Below, piece after piece: positions 1 to 12,978 of a stretch of DNA of 64,000 bases. Numbering within the stretch: position 1 is the stretch's first letter; each line of letters opens with the position of its first letter. The stretch covers positions 62,001 to 126,000 of the forward strand of contig CANTFG010000278.1 in assembly GCA_947652605.1 (NCBI GenBank). The letters are read 5' to 3'. Below the pieces are notes generated by a model. That model was not told the DNA's origin, ran no database searches, and saw only the letters and a program-made list of their open reading frames with translations. This DNA comes from Elmis aenea (taxonomy: Eukaryota; Arthropoda; Insecta; Coleoptera; Elmidae). Made by a program: the position numbers and the translations under genes.

Positions 1-171
1 CATATGTTCCTTGAGCGACTATTTCGAAACAATTTTAATTATTGATTTGTATATCACAGAAACAGTTTATCCATCACCTCTTTACATGAATACAATTGTT
101 TTGCATATGTCTTTCAATGAGCTGGTTTTAATTTTTAATAATTTCCTAAAAATACCGTGCTTTAGTTAATA
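1..171 (+). repeat. Reference satellite monomer (171 bp)
   Basis: The first complete monomer, used here as the phase reference. It opens with CATATG at positions 1-6 and has a second CATATG at 104-109. TTCGAA lies at 23-28; in the alternative class this reads TTCTAA. Two A/T-rich blocks lie near 30-50 and 126-155, with short A or T runs spaced at about a helical turn. That spacing could favour DNA bending or nucleosome phasing (inference). It holds 47 G or C bases of 171. The length equals that of primate alpha satellite, but no sequence kinship is visible. Confidence 0.95.
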
Positions 172-855
172 CATATGTTCCTTGAGCGACTATTTCTAAA
201 CAATTTTAATTATTGATTTGTATATCACAGGAACAGTTTATCCATCGCCTCTTTACATGAATACAATTGTTTTGCATATGTCTTTCAATGAGCTGGTTTA
301 AATTTTTAATAATTTCCTAAAAATACCGTGCTTTAGTTAATACATATGTTCCTTAAGCGACTATTTCGAAACAATTTCAACTATTGATTTGTATATCACA
401 GAAACAGTTTATCCATCGCCTCTTTACATGAATACAATTGTTTTGCATATGTCTTTCAATGAGCTGGTTTTAATTTTTAATAATTTCCTAAAAATACCGT
501 GCTTTAGTTAATACATATGTTCCTTGAGCGACTATTTCTAAACAATTTTAATTATTGATTTGTATATCACAGAAACAGTTTATCCATCGCCACTTTACAT
601 GAATACAATTGTTTTGCATATGTCTTTTAATGAGCTGGTTTAAATTTTTAATAATTTCCTAAAAATACCGTGCTTTAGTTAATACATATGTTCCTTGAGC
701 GACTATTTCGAAACAATTTTAATTATTGATTTGTATATCACAGAAACAGTTTATCCATCGCCTCTTTACATGAATACAATTGTTTTGCATATGTCTTTCA
801 ATGAGCTGGTTTTAATTTTTAATAATTTCCTAAAAATACCGTGCTTTAGTTAATA

Positions 856-1877
856 CATATGTTCCTTGAGCGACTATTTCGAAACAATTTTAATTATTGA
901 TTTGTATATCACAGGAACAGTTTATCCATCGCCTCTTTACATGAATACAATTGTTTTGCATGTCTTTCAATGAGCTGGTTTTAATTTTTAATCATTTCCT
1001 AAAAATACCGTGCTTTAGTTAATACATATGTACCTTGAGCGACTATTTCGAAACAATTTTAATTATTGATTTGTATATCACAGGAAGAGTTTATCCTTCG
1101 CATCTTTACATGAAAAAAATTGTTTTGCATATGTCTTTCAATGAGCTGGTTTTAATTTTTAATAATTTCCTAAAAATGCCGTGCTTTAGTTAATACATGT
1201 GTTCCTTGAGCGACTATTTCAAAAAAATTTTAATTATTGATTTGTATATCACAGAAACAGTTTATCCATCGCCTCTTTACATGAATACAATTGTTTTGCA
1301 TATGTCTTTCAATGAGCTGGTTTTAATTTTTAATAATTTCCTAAAAATACCGTGCTTTAGTTAATACATATGTTCCTTGAGCGACTATTTCGAAACAATT
1401 TTAATTATTGATTTGTATATCACAGGAACAGTTTATCCATCGCCTCTTTACATGAATACAATTGTTTTGCATGTCTTTCAATGAGCTGGTTTTAATTTTT
1501 AATCATTTCCTAAAAATACCGTGCTTTAGTTAATACATATGTACCTTGAGCGACTATTTCGAAACAATTTTAATTATTGATTTGTATATCACAGGAAGAG
1601 TTTATCCTTCGCATCTTTACATGAAAAAAATTGTTTTGCATATGTCTTTCAATGAGCTGGTTTTAATTTTTAATAATTTCCTAAAAATGCCGTGCTTTAG
1701 TTAATACATGTGTTCCTTGAGCGACTATTTCAAAAAAAATTTAATTATTGATTTGTATATCACAGGAACAGTTTATCCATCGCCTCTTTACATGAATACA
1801 ATTGTTTTGCATATGTCTTTCAATGAGCTGGTTTTAATTTTTAATAATTTCCTAAAAATACCGTGCTTTAGTTAATA
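856..1877 (+). repeat. Duplicated 511-bp trimer with 169-bp monomers
   Basis: Three monomers of 169, 171 and 171 bp are present twice in tandem, 511 bp apart (short monomers begin at 856 and 1,367). The first of each trimer lacks two bases at GCAT(AT)GTC and has AATCATTTCC. The second has GTACC, GGAAGAG and an A-run. The third has CATGTGTTCC and another A-run after TTTC. The double trimer recurs as a block near 3,075, 9,054, 11,957, 14,518 and 17,763, so it travels as one cassette. Confidence 0.88.
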
Positions 1878-2219
1878 CATATGTTCCTTGAGCGACTATT
1901 TCGAAACAATTTTAATTATTGATTTGTATATCACAGGAACAGTTTATCCATCGCCTCTTTACATGAATACAATTGTTTTGCATATGTCTTTCAATGAGCT
2001 GGTTTTAATTTTTAATAATTTCCTAAAAATACCGTGCTTTAGTTAATACATATGTTCCTTGAGCGACTATTTCGAAACAATTTTAATTATTGATTTGTAT
2101 ATCACAGAAACAGTTTATCCATCGCCACTTTACATGAATACAATTGTTTTGCATATGTCTTTTAATGAGCTGGTTTAAATTTTTAACAATTTCCTAAAAA
2201 TACCGTGCTTTAGTTAATA

Positions 2220-4290
2220 CATATGTTCCTTGAGCGACTATTTCGAAACAATTTTAATTATTGATTTGTATATCACAGAAACAGTTTATCCATCACCTCT
2301 TTACATGAATACAATTGTTTTGCATATGTCTTTCAATGAGCTGGTTTTAATTTTTAATAATTTCCTAAAAATACCGTGCTTTAGTTAATACATATGTTCC
2401 TTGAGCGACTATTTCTAAACAATTTTAATTATTGATTTGTATATCACAGGAACAGTTTATCCATCGCCTCTTTACATGAATACAATTGTTTTGCATATGT
2501 CTTTCAATGAGCTGGTTTTAATTTTTAATAATTTCCTAAAAATACCGTGCTTTAGTTAATACATATGTTCCTTAAGCGACTATTTCGAAACAATTTCAAC
2601 TATTGATTTGTATATCACAGAAACAGTTTATCCATCGCCTCTTTACATGAATACAATTGTTTTGCATATGTCTTTCAATGAGCTGGTTTTAATTTTTAAT
2701 AATTTCCTAAAAATACCGTGCTTTAGTTAATACATATGTTCCTTGAGCGACTATTTCTAAACAATTTTAATTATTGATTTGTATATCACAGAAACAGTTT
2801 ATCCATCGCCACTTTACATGAATACAATTGTTTTGCATATGTCTTTTAATGAGCTGGTTTAAATTTTTAATAATTTCCTAAAAATACCGTGCTTTAGTTA
2901 ATACATATGTTCCTTGAGCGACTATTTCGAAACAATTTTAATTATTGATTTGTATATCACAGAAACAGTTTATCCATCGCCTCTTTACATGAATACAATT
3001 GTTTTGCATATGTCTTTCAATGAGCTGGTTTTAATTTTTAATAATTTCCTAAAAATACCGTGCTTTAGTTAATACATATGTTCCTTGAGCGACTATTTCG
3101 AAACAATTTTAATTATTGATTTGTATATCACAGGAACAGTTTATCCATCGCCTCTTTACATGAATACAATTGTTTTGCATGTCTTTCAATGAGCTGGTTT
3201 TAATTTTTAATCATTTCCTAAAAATACCGTGCTTTAGTTAATACATATGTACCTTGAGCGACTATTTCGAAACAATTTTAATTATTGATTTGTATATCAC
3301 AGGAAGAGTTTATCCTTCGCATCTTTACATGAATACAATTGTTTTGCATATGTCTTTCAATGAGCTGGTTTTAATTTTTAATAATTTCCTAAAAATGCCG
3401 TGCTTTAGTTAATACATGTGTTCCTTGAGCGACTATTTCAAAAAAATTTTAATTATTGATTTGTATATCACAGAAACAGTTTATCCATCGCCTCTTTACA
3501 TGAATACAATTGTTTTGCATATGTCTTTCAATGAGCTGGTTTTAATTTTTAATAATTTCCTAAAAATACCGTGCTTTAGTTAATACATATGTTCCTTGAG
3601 CGACTATTTCGAAACAATTTTAATTATTGATTTGTATATCACAGGAACAGTTTATCCATCGCCTCTTTACATGAATACAATTGTTTTGCATGTCTTTCAA
3701 TGAGCTGGTTTTAATTTTTAATCATTTCCTAAAAATACCGTGCTTTAGTTAATACATATGTACCTTGAGCGACTATTTCGAAACAATTTTAATTATTGAT
3801 TTGTATATCACAGGAAGAGTTTATCCTTCGCATCTTTACATGAAAAAAATTGTTTTGCATATGTCTTTCAATGAGCTGGTTTTAATTTTTAATAATTTCC
3901 TAAAAATGCCGTGCTTTAGTTAATACATGTGTTCCTTGAGCGACTATTTCAAAAAAAATTTAATTATTGATTTGTATATCACAGGAACAGTTTATCCATC
4001 GCCTCTTTACATGAATACAATTGTTTTGCATATGTCTTTCAATGAGCTGGTTTTAATTTTTAATAATTTCCTAAAAATACCGTGCTTTAGTTAATACATA
4101 TGTTCCTTGAGCGACTATTTCGAAACAATTTTAATTATTGATTTGTATATCACAGGAACAGTTTATCCATCGCCTCTTTACATGAATACAATTGTTTTGC
4201 ATATGTCTTTCAATGAGCTGGTTTTAATTTTTAATAATTTCCTAAAAATACCGTGCTTTAGTTAATACATATGTTCCTTGAGCGACTATT
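2220..4290 (+). repeat. 13-monomer higher-order repeat, copy 2 (12 monomers plus the start of the 13th)
   Basis: Offset by 2,219 bp, this copy repeats the monomer order of the first unit through its twelfth monomer. A few private changes are seen; for example the seventh monomer keeps ATGAATACAATTG where copy 1 has an A-run. The match stops early in the thirteenth monomer (starting 4,268), where TTCTAAAC and GGAACAATTTATCC replace the copy-1 states. From there the array follows a different, longer unit. Confidence 0.85.
3075..4096 (+). repeat. Double 511-bp trimer cassette, second copy
   Basis: Same six-monomer cassette as at 856, displaced by 2,219 bp, with both 169-bp monomers (GCATGTC) and the A-run monomers. 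Its second monomer has lost one A-run in favour of the ordinary ATGAATACAATTG, the main private difference from the other copies. Confidence 0.85.
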
Positions 4291-7200
4291 TCTAAACAAT
4301 TTTAATTATTGATTTGTATATCACAGGAACAATTTATCCATCGCTTCTTTACATGAATACAATTGTTTTGCATATGTCTTTCAATGAGCTGGTTTTAATT
4401 TTTAATAATTTCCTAAAAATACCGTGCTTTAGTTAATACATATGTTCCTTGAGCGACTATTTCTAAACAATTTTAATTATTGATTTGTATATCACAGGAA
4501 CAGTTTATCCATCGCTTTTTTACATGAATACAATTGTTTTGCATATGTCTTTCAATGAGCTGGTTTTAATTTTTAATAATTTCCTAAATATACCGTGCTT
4601 TAGTTAATACATATGTTCCTTGAGCGACTATTTCTAAACAATTTTAATTATTGATTTGTATATCACAGGAACAGTTTATCCATCGCCTCTTTACATGAAT
4701 ACAATTGTTTTGCATATGTCTCTCAATGAGCTGGTTTTAATTTTTAATAATTTTCTAAAAATACCGTGCTTTAGTTAATACATATGTTCCTTGAGCGACT
4801 ATTTCTAAACAATTTTAATTATTGATTTGTATATCACAGGAACAGTTTATCCATCGCCTCTTTACATGAATACAATTGTTTTGCATATGTCTTTCAAAGA
4901 GCTGGTTTTAATTTTTAATAGTTTCCCAAAAATACCGTGCTTTAGTTAATACATATGTTTCTTGAGCGACTATTTCGAAACAATTTCAATTATTGATTTG
5001 TATATCTTAGGAACAGTTTATCCATCGCCTCTTTACATGAATACAATTGTTTTGCATATGTCTTTCAATGAGCTGGTTTTAATTTTTAATAATTTCCTAA
5101 AAATACCGTGCTTTAGTTAATACATATGTTCCTTGAGCGACTATTTCGAAACAATTTTAATTATTGATTTGTATATCACAGAAACAGTTTATCCATCGCC
5201 TCTTTACATGAATACAATTGTTTTGCATATGTCTTTCAATGAGCTGGTTTTAATTTTTAATAATTTCCTAAAAATACCGTGCTTTAGTTAATACATATGT
5301 TCCTTGAGCGACTATTTCGAAACAATTTCAATTATTGATTTGTATATCACAGAAACAGTTTATCCATCGCCTCTTTACATGAATACAATTTTTTTGCATA
5401 TGTCTTTCAATGAGCTGGTTTTAATTTTTAATAATTTCCTAAAAATACCGTGCTTTAGTTAATACATATGTTCCTTGAGCGACTATTTCTAAACAATTTT
5501 AATTATTGATTTGTATATCACAGGAACAGTTTATCCATCGCCTCTTTACATGAATACAATTATTTTGCTTATGTCTTTCAATGAGCTGGTTTTAATTTTT
5601 AATAATTTCCTAAAAATACCGTGCTTTAGTTAATACATATGTTCCTTGAGCGACTATTTCGAAACAATTTTAATTATTGATTTGTATATCACAGAAACAG
5701 TTTATCCATCGCCTCTTTACATGAATACAATTGTTTTGCATATGTCTTTCAATGAGCTGGTTTTTATTTTTAATAATTTTCTAAAAATACCGTGCTTTAG
5801 TTAATACATATGTTCCTTGAGCAACTATTTCGAAACAATTTTAATTATTGATTTGTATATCACAGAAACAGTTTATCCATCGCCTCTTTACATGAATACA
5901 ATTGTTTTGCATATGTCTTTCAATGAGCTGGTTTTAATTTTTAATAATTTCCTAAAAATGCCGTGCTTTAGTTAATACATGTGTTCCTTGAGCGACTATT
6001 TCGAAACAATTTTAATTATTGATTTATATATCACAGGAACAGTTTATCCATCGCCTCTTTACATGAATACATATTTGCATATGTCTTTCAATGAGCTGGT
6101 TTTAATTTTTAATAATTTTCTAAAAATACCGTGCTTTAGTTAATACATATGTTCCTTGAGCGACTATTTCGAAACAATTTTAATTATTGATTTGTATATC
6201 ACAGAAACAGTTTATCCATCGCCTCTTTACATGAATACAATTGTTTTGCATATGTCTTTCAATGAGCTGGTTTTAATTATTAATAATTTCCTAAAAATAC
6301 CGTGCTTTAGTTAATACATATGTTCCTTGAGCGACTATTTCGAAACAATTTTAATTATTGATTTGTATATCACAGGAACAGTTTATCCATCGCCTCTTTA
6401 CATGAATACAATTGTTTTGCATATGTCTTTCAATGAGCTGGTTTTAATTTTTAATAATTTCCTAAAAATACCGTGCTTTAGTTAATACATTATGTTTCTT
6501 GAGCGACTATTTCGAAACAATTTTAATTATTGATTTGTATATCACAGGAACAGTTTATCCATCGCCTCTTTACATGAATACAATTGTTTTGCATATGTCT
6601 TTCAATGAGCTGGTTTTAATTTTTAATAATTTCCTAAAAATACCGTGCTTTAGTTAATACATGTGTTCCTTGAGCGACTATTTCGAAACAATTTTAATTA
6701 TTGATTTGTATATCACAGAAACAGTTTATCCATCGCCACTTTACATGAATACAATTGTTTTGCATATGTCTTTTAATGAGCTGGTTTAAATTTTTAATAA
6801 TTTCCTAAAAATACCGTGCTTTAGTTAATACATATGTTCCTTGAGCGACTATTTCGAAACAATTTTAATTATTGATTTGTATATCACAGAAACAGTTTAT
6901 CCATCGCCTCTTTACATGAATACAATTGTTTTGCATATGTCTTTCAATGAGCTGGTTTTAATTTTTAATAATTTCCTAAAAATACCGTGCTTTAGTTAAT
7001 ACATATGTTCCTTGAGCGACTATTTCTAAACAATTTTAATTATTGATTTGTATATCACAGGAACAGTTTATCCATCGCCTCTTTACATGAATACAATTGT
7101 TTTGCATATGTCTTTCAATGAGCTGGTTTTAATTTTTAATAATTTCCTAAAAATACCGTGCTTTAGTTAATACATATGTTCGTTGAGCGACTATTTCGAA

Positions 7201-8198
7201 ATAATTTCAATTATTGATTTGTATATCACAGAAACAGTTTATCCATCGCCTCTTTACATGAATACAATTGTTTTGCATATGTCTTTCAATGAGCTGGTTT
7301 TAATTTTTAATAATTTCCTAAAAATACCGTGCTTTAGTTAATACATGTGTTCCTTGAGCGACTATTTCGAAACAATTTTAATTATTGATTTGTATATCAC
7401 AGGAACAGTTTATCCATCGCCTCTTTACATGAATACAATTGTTTTGCATATGTCTTTCAATGAGCTGGTTTTAATTTTTAATAATTTCCTAAAAATACCG
7501 TGCTTTAGTTAATACATATGTTCCTTGAGCGACTATTTCGAAACAATTTTAATTATTGATTTGTATATCACAGAAACAGTTTATCCATCGCCACTTTACA
7601 TGAATACAATTGTTTTGCATATGTCTTTTAATGAGCTGGTTTAAATTTTTAATAATTTCCTAAAAATACCGTGCTTTAGTTAATACATATGTTCCTTGAG
7701 CGACTATTTCGAAACAATTTTAATTATTGATTTGTATATCACAGAAACAGTTTATCCATCGCCTCTTTACATGAATACAATTGTTTTGCATATGTCTTTC
7801 AATGAGCTGGTTTTAATTTTTAATAATTTCCTAAAAATACCGTGCTTTAGTTAATATATATGTTCCTTGAGCGACTATTTCTAAACAATTTTAATTATTG
7901 ATTTGTATATCACAGGAACAGTTTATCCATCGCCTCTTTACATGAATACAATTGTTTTGCATATGTCTTTCAATGAGCTGGTTTTAATTTTTAATAATTT
8001 CCTAAAAATACCGTGCTTTAGTTAATACATATGTTCCTTGAGCGACTATTTCGAAACAATTTTAATTATTGATTTGTATATCACAGAAACAGTTTATCCA
8101 TCGCCACTTTACATGAATACAATTGTTTTGCATATGTCTTTTAATGAGCTGGTTTAAATTTTTAACAATTTCCTAAAAATACCGTGCTTTAGTTAATA

Positions 8199-10260
8199 CA
8201 TATGTTCCTTGAGCGACTATTTCGAAACAATTTTAATTATTGATTTGTATATCACAGAAACAGTTTATCCATCGCCTCTTTACATGAATACAATTGTTTT
8301 GCATATGTCTTTCAATGAGCTGGTTTTAATTTTTAATAATTTCCTAAAAATACCGTGCTTTAGTTAATACATATGTTCCTTGAGCGACTATTTCTAAACA
8401 ATTTTAATTATTGATTTGTATATCACAGGAACAGTTTATCCATCGCCTCTTTACATGAATACAATTGTTTTGCATATGTCTTTCAATGAGCTGGTTTTAA
8501 TTTTTAATAATTTCCTAAAAATACCGTGCTTTAGTTAATACATATGTTCCTTAAGCGACTATTTCGAAACAATTTCAACTATTGATTTGTATATCACAGA
8601 AACAGTTTATCCATCGCCTCTTTACATGAATACAATTGTTTTGCATATGTCTTTCAATGAGCTGGTTTTAATTTTTAATAATTTCCTAAAAATACCGTGC
8701 TTTAGTTAATACATATGTTCCTTGAGCGACTATTTCTAAACAATTTTAATTATTGATTTGTATATCACAGAAACAGTTTATCCATCGCCACTTTACATGA
8801 ATACAATTGTTTTGCATATGTCTTTTAATGAGCTGGTTTAAATTTTTAATAATTTCCTAAAAATACCGTGCTTTAGTTAATACATATGTTCCTTGAGCGA
8901 CTATTTCGAAACAATTTTAATTATTGATTTGTATATCACAGAAACAGTTTATCCATCGCCTCTTTACATGAATACAATTGTTTTGCATATGTCTTTCAAT
9001 GAGCTGGTTTTAATTTTTAATAATTTCCTAAAAATACCGTGCTTTAGTTAATACATATGTTCCTTGAGCGACTATTTCGAAACAATTTTAATTATTGATT
9101 TGTATATCACAGGAACAGTTTATCCATCGCCTCTTTACATGAATACAATTGTTTTGCATGTCTTTCAATGAGCTGGTTTTAATTTTTAATCATTTCCTAA
9201 AAATACCGTGCTTTAGTTAATACATATGTACCTTGAGCGACTATTTCGAAACAATTTTAATTATTGATTTGTATATCACAGGAAGAGTTTATCCTTCGCA
9301 TCTTTACATGAAAAAAATTGTTTTGCATATGTCTTTCAATGAGCTGGTTTTAATTTTTAATAATTTCCTAAAAATGCCGTGCTTTAGTTAATACATGTGT
9401 TCCTTGAGCGACTATTTCAAAAAAATTTTAATTATTGATTTGTATATCACAGAAACAGTTTATCCATCGCCTCTTTACATGAATACAATTGTTTTGCATA
9501 TGTCTTTCAATAAGCTGGTTTTAATTTTTAATAATTTCCTAAAAATACCGTGCTTTAGTTAATACATATGTTCCTTGAGCGACTATTTCGAAACAATTTT
9601 AATTATTGATTTGTATATCACAGGAACAGTTTATCCATCGCCTCTTTACATGAATACAATTGTTTTGCATGTCTTTCAATGAGCTGGTTTTAATTTTTAA
9701 TCATTTCCTAAAAATACCGTGCTTTAGTTAATACATATGTACCTTGAGCGACTATTTCGAAACAATTTTAATTATTGATTTGTATATCACAGGAAGAGTT
9801 TATCCTTCGCATCTTTACATGAAAAAAATTGATTTGCATATGTCTTTCAATGAGCTGGTTTTAATTTTTAATAATTTCCTAAAAATGCCGTGCTTTAGTT
9901 AATACATGTGTTCCTTGAGCGACTATTTCAAAAAAATTTTAATTATTGATTTGTATATCACAGGAACAGTTTATCCATCGCCTCTTTACATGAATACAAT
10001 TGTTTTGCATATGTCTTTCAATGAGCTGGTTTTAATTTTTAATAATTTCCTAAAAATACCGTGCTTTAGTTAATACATATGTTCCTTGAGCGACTATTTC
10101 GAAACAATTTTAATTATTGATTTGTATATCACAGAAACAGTTTATCCATCGCCTCTTTACATGAATACAATTGTTTTGCATATGTCTTTCAATGAGCTGG
10201 TTTTAATTTTTAATAATTTCCTAAAAATACCGTGCTTTAGTTAATACATATGTTCCTTGA
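8199..10260 (+). repeat. Third 13-mer-type unit start
   Basis: Starting at 8,199 the order of the first 12 monomers of the 13-mer is repeated (TTAAGCGAC with TTCAACTATT, GCCAC with TTTTAATGAG, double trimer cassette). Monomer 1 carries GCCTC instead of CACCTC. It then passes to GGAACAATTTATCC and CGCTTTTTT monomers, as the unit at 2,220 does. Confidence 0.82.
9054..10075 (+). repeat. Double 511-bp trimer cassette, third copy
   Basis: Six-monomer cassette with 169-bp monomers showing GCATGTC near 9,157 and 9,668, each followed by the GTACC/GGAAGAG monomer and the A-run monomer. A private TTGATTTGC replaces TTGTTTTGC near 9,830. Confidence 0.85.
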
Positions 10261-11956
10261 GCGACTATTTCTAAACAATTTTAATTATTGATTTGTATAT
10301 CACAGGAACAATTTATCCATCGCTTCTTTACATGAATACAATTGTTTTGCATATGTCTTTCAATGAGCTGGTTTTAATTTTTAATAATTTCCTAAAAATA
10401 CCGTGCTTTAGTTAATACATATGTTCCTTGAGCGACTATTTCTAAACAATTTTAATTATTGATTTGTATATCACAGGAACAGTTTATCCATCGCTTTTTT
10501 ACATGAATACAATTGTTTTGCATATGTCTTTCAATGAGCTGGTTTTAATTTTTAATAATTTCCTAAATATACCGTGCTTTAGTTAATACATATGTTCCTT
10601 GAGCGACTATTTCTAAACAATTTTAATTATTGATTTGTATATCACAGGAACAGTTTATCCATCGCCTCTTTACATGAATACAATTGTTTTGCATATGTCT
10701 TTCAATGAGCTGGTTTTAATTTTTAATAATTTCCTAAAAATACCGTGCTTTAGTTAATACATATGTTCCTTGAGCGACTATTTCTGAACAATATTAATTA
10801 TTGATTTGTATATCACAGGAACAGTTTATCCATCGCCTCTTTACATGAATACAATTGTTTTGCATATGTCTTTCAATGAGCTGGTTTTAATTTTTAATAA
10901 TTTCCTAAAAATACCGTGCTTTAGTTAATACATATGTTCCTTGAGCGACTATTTCGAAACAATTTTAATTATTGATTTGTATATCACAGAAACAGTTTAT
11001 CCATCGCCTCTTTACATGAATACAATTGTTTTGCATATGTCTTTCAATGAGCTGGTTTTAATTTTTAATAATTTCCTAAAAATACCGTGCTTTAGTTAAT
11101 ACATATGTTCCTTGAGCGACTATTTCTAAACAATTTTAATTATTGATTTGTATATCACAGGAACAATTTATCCATCGCTTCTTTACATGAATACAATTGT
11201 TTTGCATATGTCTTTCAATGAGCTGGTTTTAATTTTTAATAATTTCCTAAAAATACCGTGCTTCAGTTAATACATATGTTCCTTGAGCGACTATTTCTAA
11301 ACAATTTTAATTATTGATTTGTATATCACAGGAACAGTTTATCCATCGCTTTTTTACATGAATACAATTGTTTTGCATATGTCTTTCAATGAGCTGGTTT
11401 TAATTTTTAATAATTTCCTAAATATACCGTGCTTTAGTTAATACATATGTTCCTTGAGCGACTATTTCTAAACAATTTTAATTATTGATTTGTATATCAC
11501 AGGAACAGTTTATCCATCGCCTCTTTACATGAATACAATTGTTTTGCATATGTCTTTCAATGAGCTGGTTTTAATTTTTAATAATTTCCTAAAAATACCG
11601 TGCTTTAGTTAATACATATGTTCCTTGAGCGACTATTTCGAAACAATTTTAATTATTGATTTGTATATCACAGAAACAGTTTATCCATCGCCACTTTACA
11701 TGAATACAATTGTTTTGCATATGTCTTTTAATGAGCTGGTTTAAATTTTTAATAATTTCCTAAAAATACCGTGCTTTAGTTAATACATATGTTCCTTGAG
11801 CGACTATTTCGAAACAATTTTAATTATTGATTTGTATATCACAGAAACAGTTTATCCATCGCCTCTTTACATGAATACAATTGTTTTGCATATGTCTTTC
11901 AATGAGCTGGTTTTAATTTTTAATAATTTCCTAAAAATACCGTGCTTTAGTTAATA

Positions 11957-12978
11957 CATATGTTCCTTGAGCGACTATTTCGAAACAATTTTAATTATTG
12001 ATTTGTATATCACAGGAACAGTTTATCCATCGCCTCTTTACATGAATACAATTGTTTTGCATGTCTTTCAATGAGCTGGTTTTAATTTTTAATCATTTCC
12101 TAAAAATACCGTGCTTTAGTTAATACATATGTACCTTGAGCGACTATTTCGAAACAATTTTAATTATTGATTTGTATATCACAGGAAGAGTTTATCCTTC
12201 GCATCTTTACATGAAAAAAATTGTTTTGCATATGTCTTTCAATGAGCTGGTTTTAATTTTTAATAATTTCCTAAAAATGCCGTGCTTTAGTTAATACATG
12301 TGTTCCTTGAGCGACTATTTCAAAAAAATTTTAATTATTGATTTGTATATCACAGAAACAGTTTATCCATCGCCTCTTTACATGAATACAATTGTTTTGC
12401 ATATGTCTTTCAATGAGCTGGTTTTAATTTTTAATAATTTCCTAAAAATACCGTGCTTTAGTTAATACATATGTTCCTTGAGCGACTATTTCGAAACAAT
12501 TTTAATTATTGATTTGTATATCACAGGAACAGTTTATCCATCGCCTCTTTACATGAATACAATTGTTTTGCATGTCTTTCAATGAGCTGGTTTTAATTTT
12601 TAATCATTTCCTAAAAATACCGTGCTTTAGTTAATACATATGTACCTTGAGCGACTATTTCGAAACAATTTTAATTATTGATTTGTATATCACAGGAACA
12701 GTTTATCCTTCGCATCTTTACATGAAAAAAATTGTTTTGCATATGTCTTTCAATGAGCTGGTTTTAATTTTTAATAATTTCCTAAAAATGCCGTGCTTTA
12801 GTTAATACATGTGTTCCTTGAGGGACTATTTCAAAAAAATTTTAATTATTGATTTGTATATCACAGGAACAGTTTATCCATCGCCTCTTTACATGAATAC
12901 AATTGTTTTGCATATGTCTTTCAATGAGCTGGTTTTAATTTTTAATAATTTCCTAAAAATACCGTGCTTTAGTTAATA
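11957..12978 (+). repeat. Double 511-bp trimer cassette, fourth copy
   Basis: Same cassette. The second GTACC monomer reverts GGAAGAG to GGAACAG near 12,694, and the last A-run monomer has GAGGGAC. It directly follows monomers resembling the fourth and fifth of the 13-mer rather than a complete 13-mer start, so the cassette has been moved by recombination. Confidence 0.82.

Larger units (their letters stand above)
1..2219 (+). repeat. 13-monomer higher-order repeat, copy 1 (2,219 bp)
   Basis: Thirteen monomers, eleven of 171 bp and two of 169 bp, give 2,219 bp. Diagnostic order: monomer 1 has CATCACCTC, 3 has TTAAGCGAC with TTCAACTATT, 4 has GCCAC with TTTTAATGAG. Monomers 6 and 9 have the 2-bp deletion (GCATGTC), 7 and 10 have GTACC with GGAAGAG, and 8 and 11 have the A-run after TTTC. 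Monomer 13 has GCCAC with TTAACAATT. The same order restarts at 2,220. Confidence 0.9.
2220..6060 (+). repeat. Long segment duplicated at offset 11,443 bp (left copy)
   Basis: The monomer order from 2,220 to about 6,060 matches 13,663 to about 17,500. Matching rare states include CATCACCTC, the double trimer cassette, CGCTTTTTTAC with CTAAATATACC, TCTCTCAATG, and TCTTTCAAAGAG with AATAGTTTCC. TATATCTTAGG, ACAATTTTTTTGC, ATTATTTTGCTTATG and GAGCAACTATT also match in the same order. About 22 monomers are shared, so this is a duplication of a long block rather than independent monomer variation. Confidence 0.85.

Noticed and set aside
20..40. CENP-B box in the satellite monomer
   Set aside because: TTCGAAACAAT agrees with the left half of the known box (TTCGNNNNANN), but the required CGGG is replaced by TTTA in the monomers examined, so it is not a CENP-B box.
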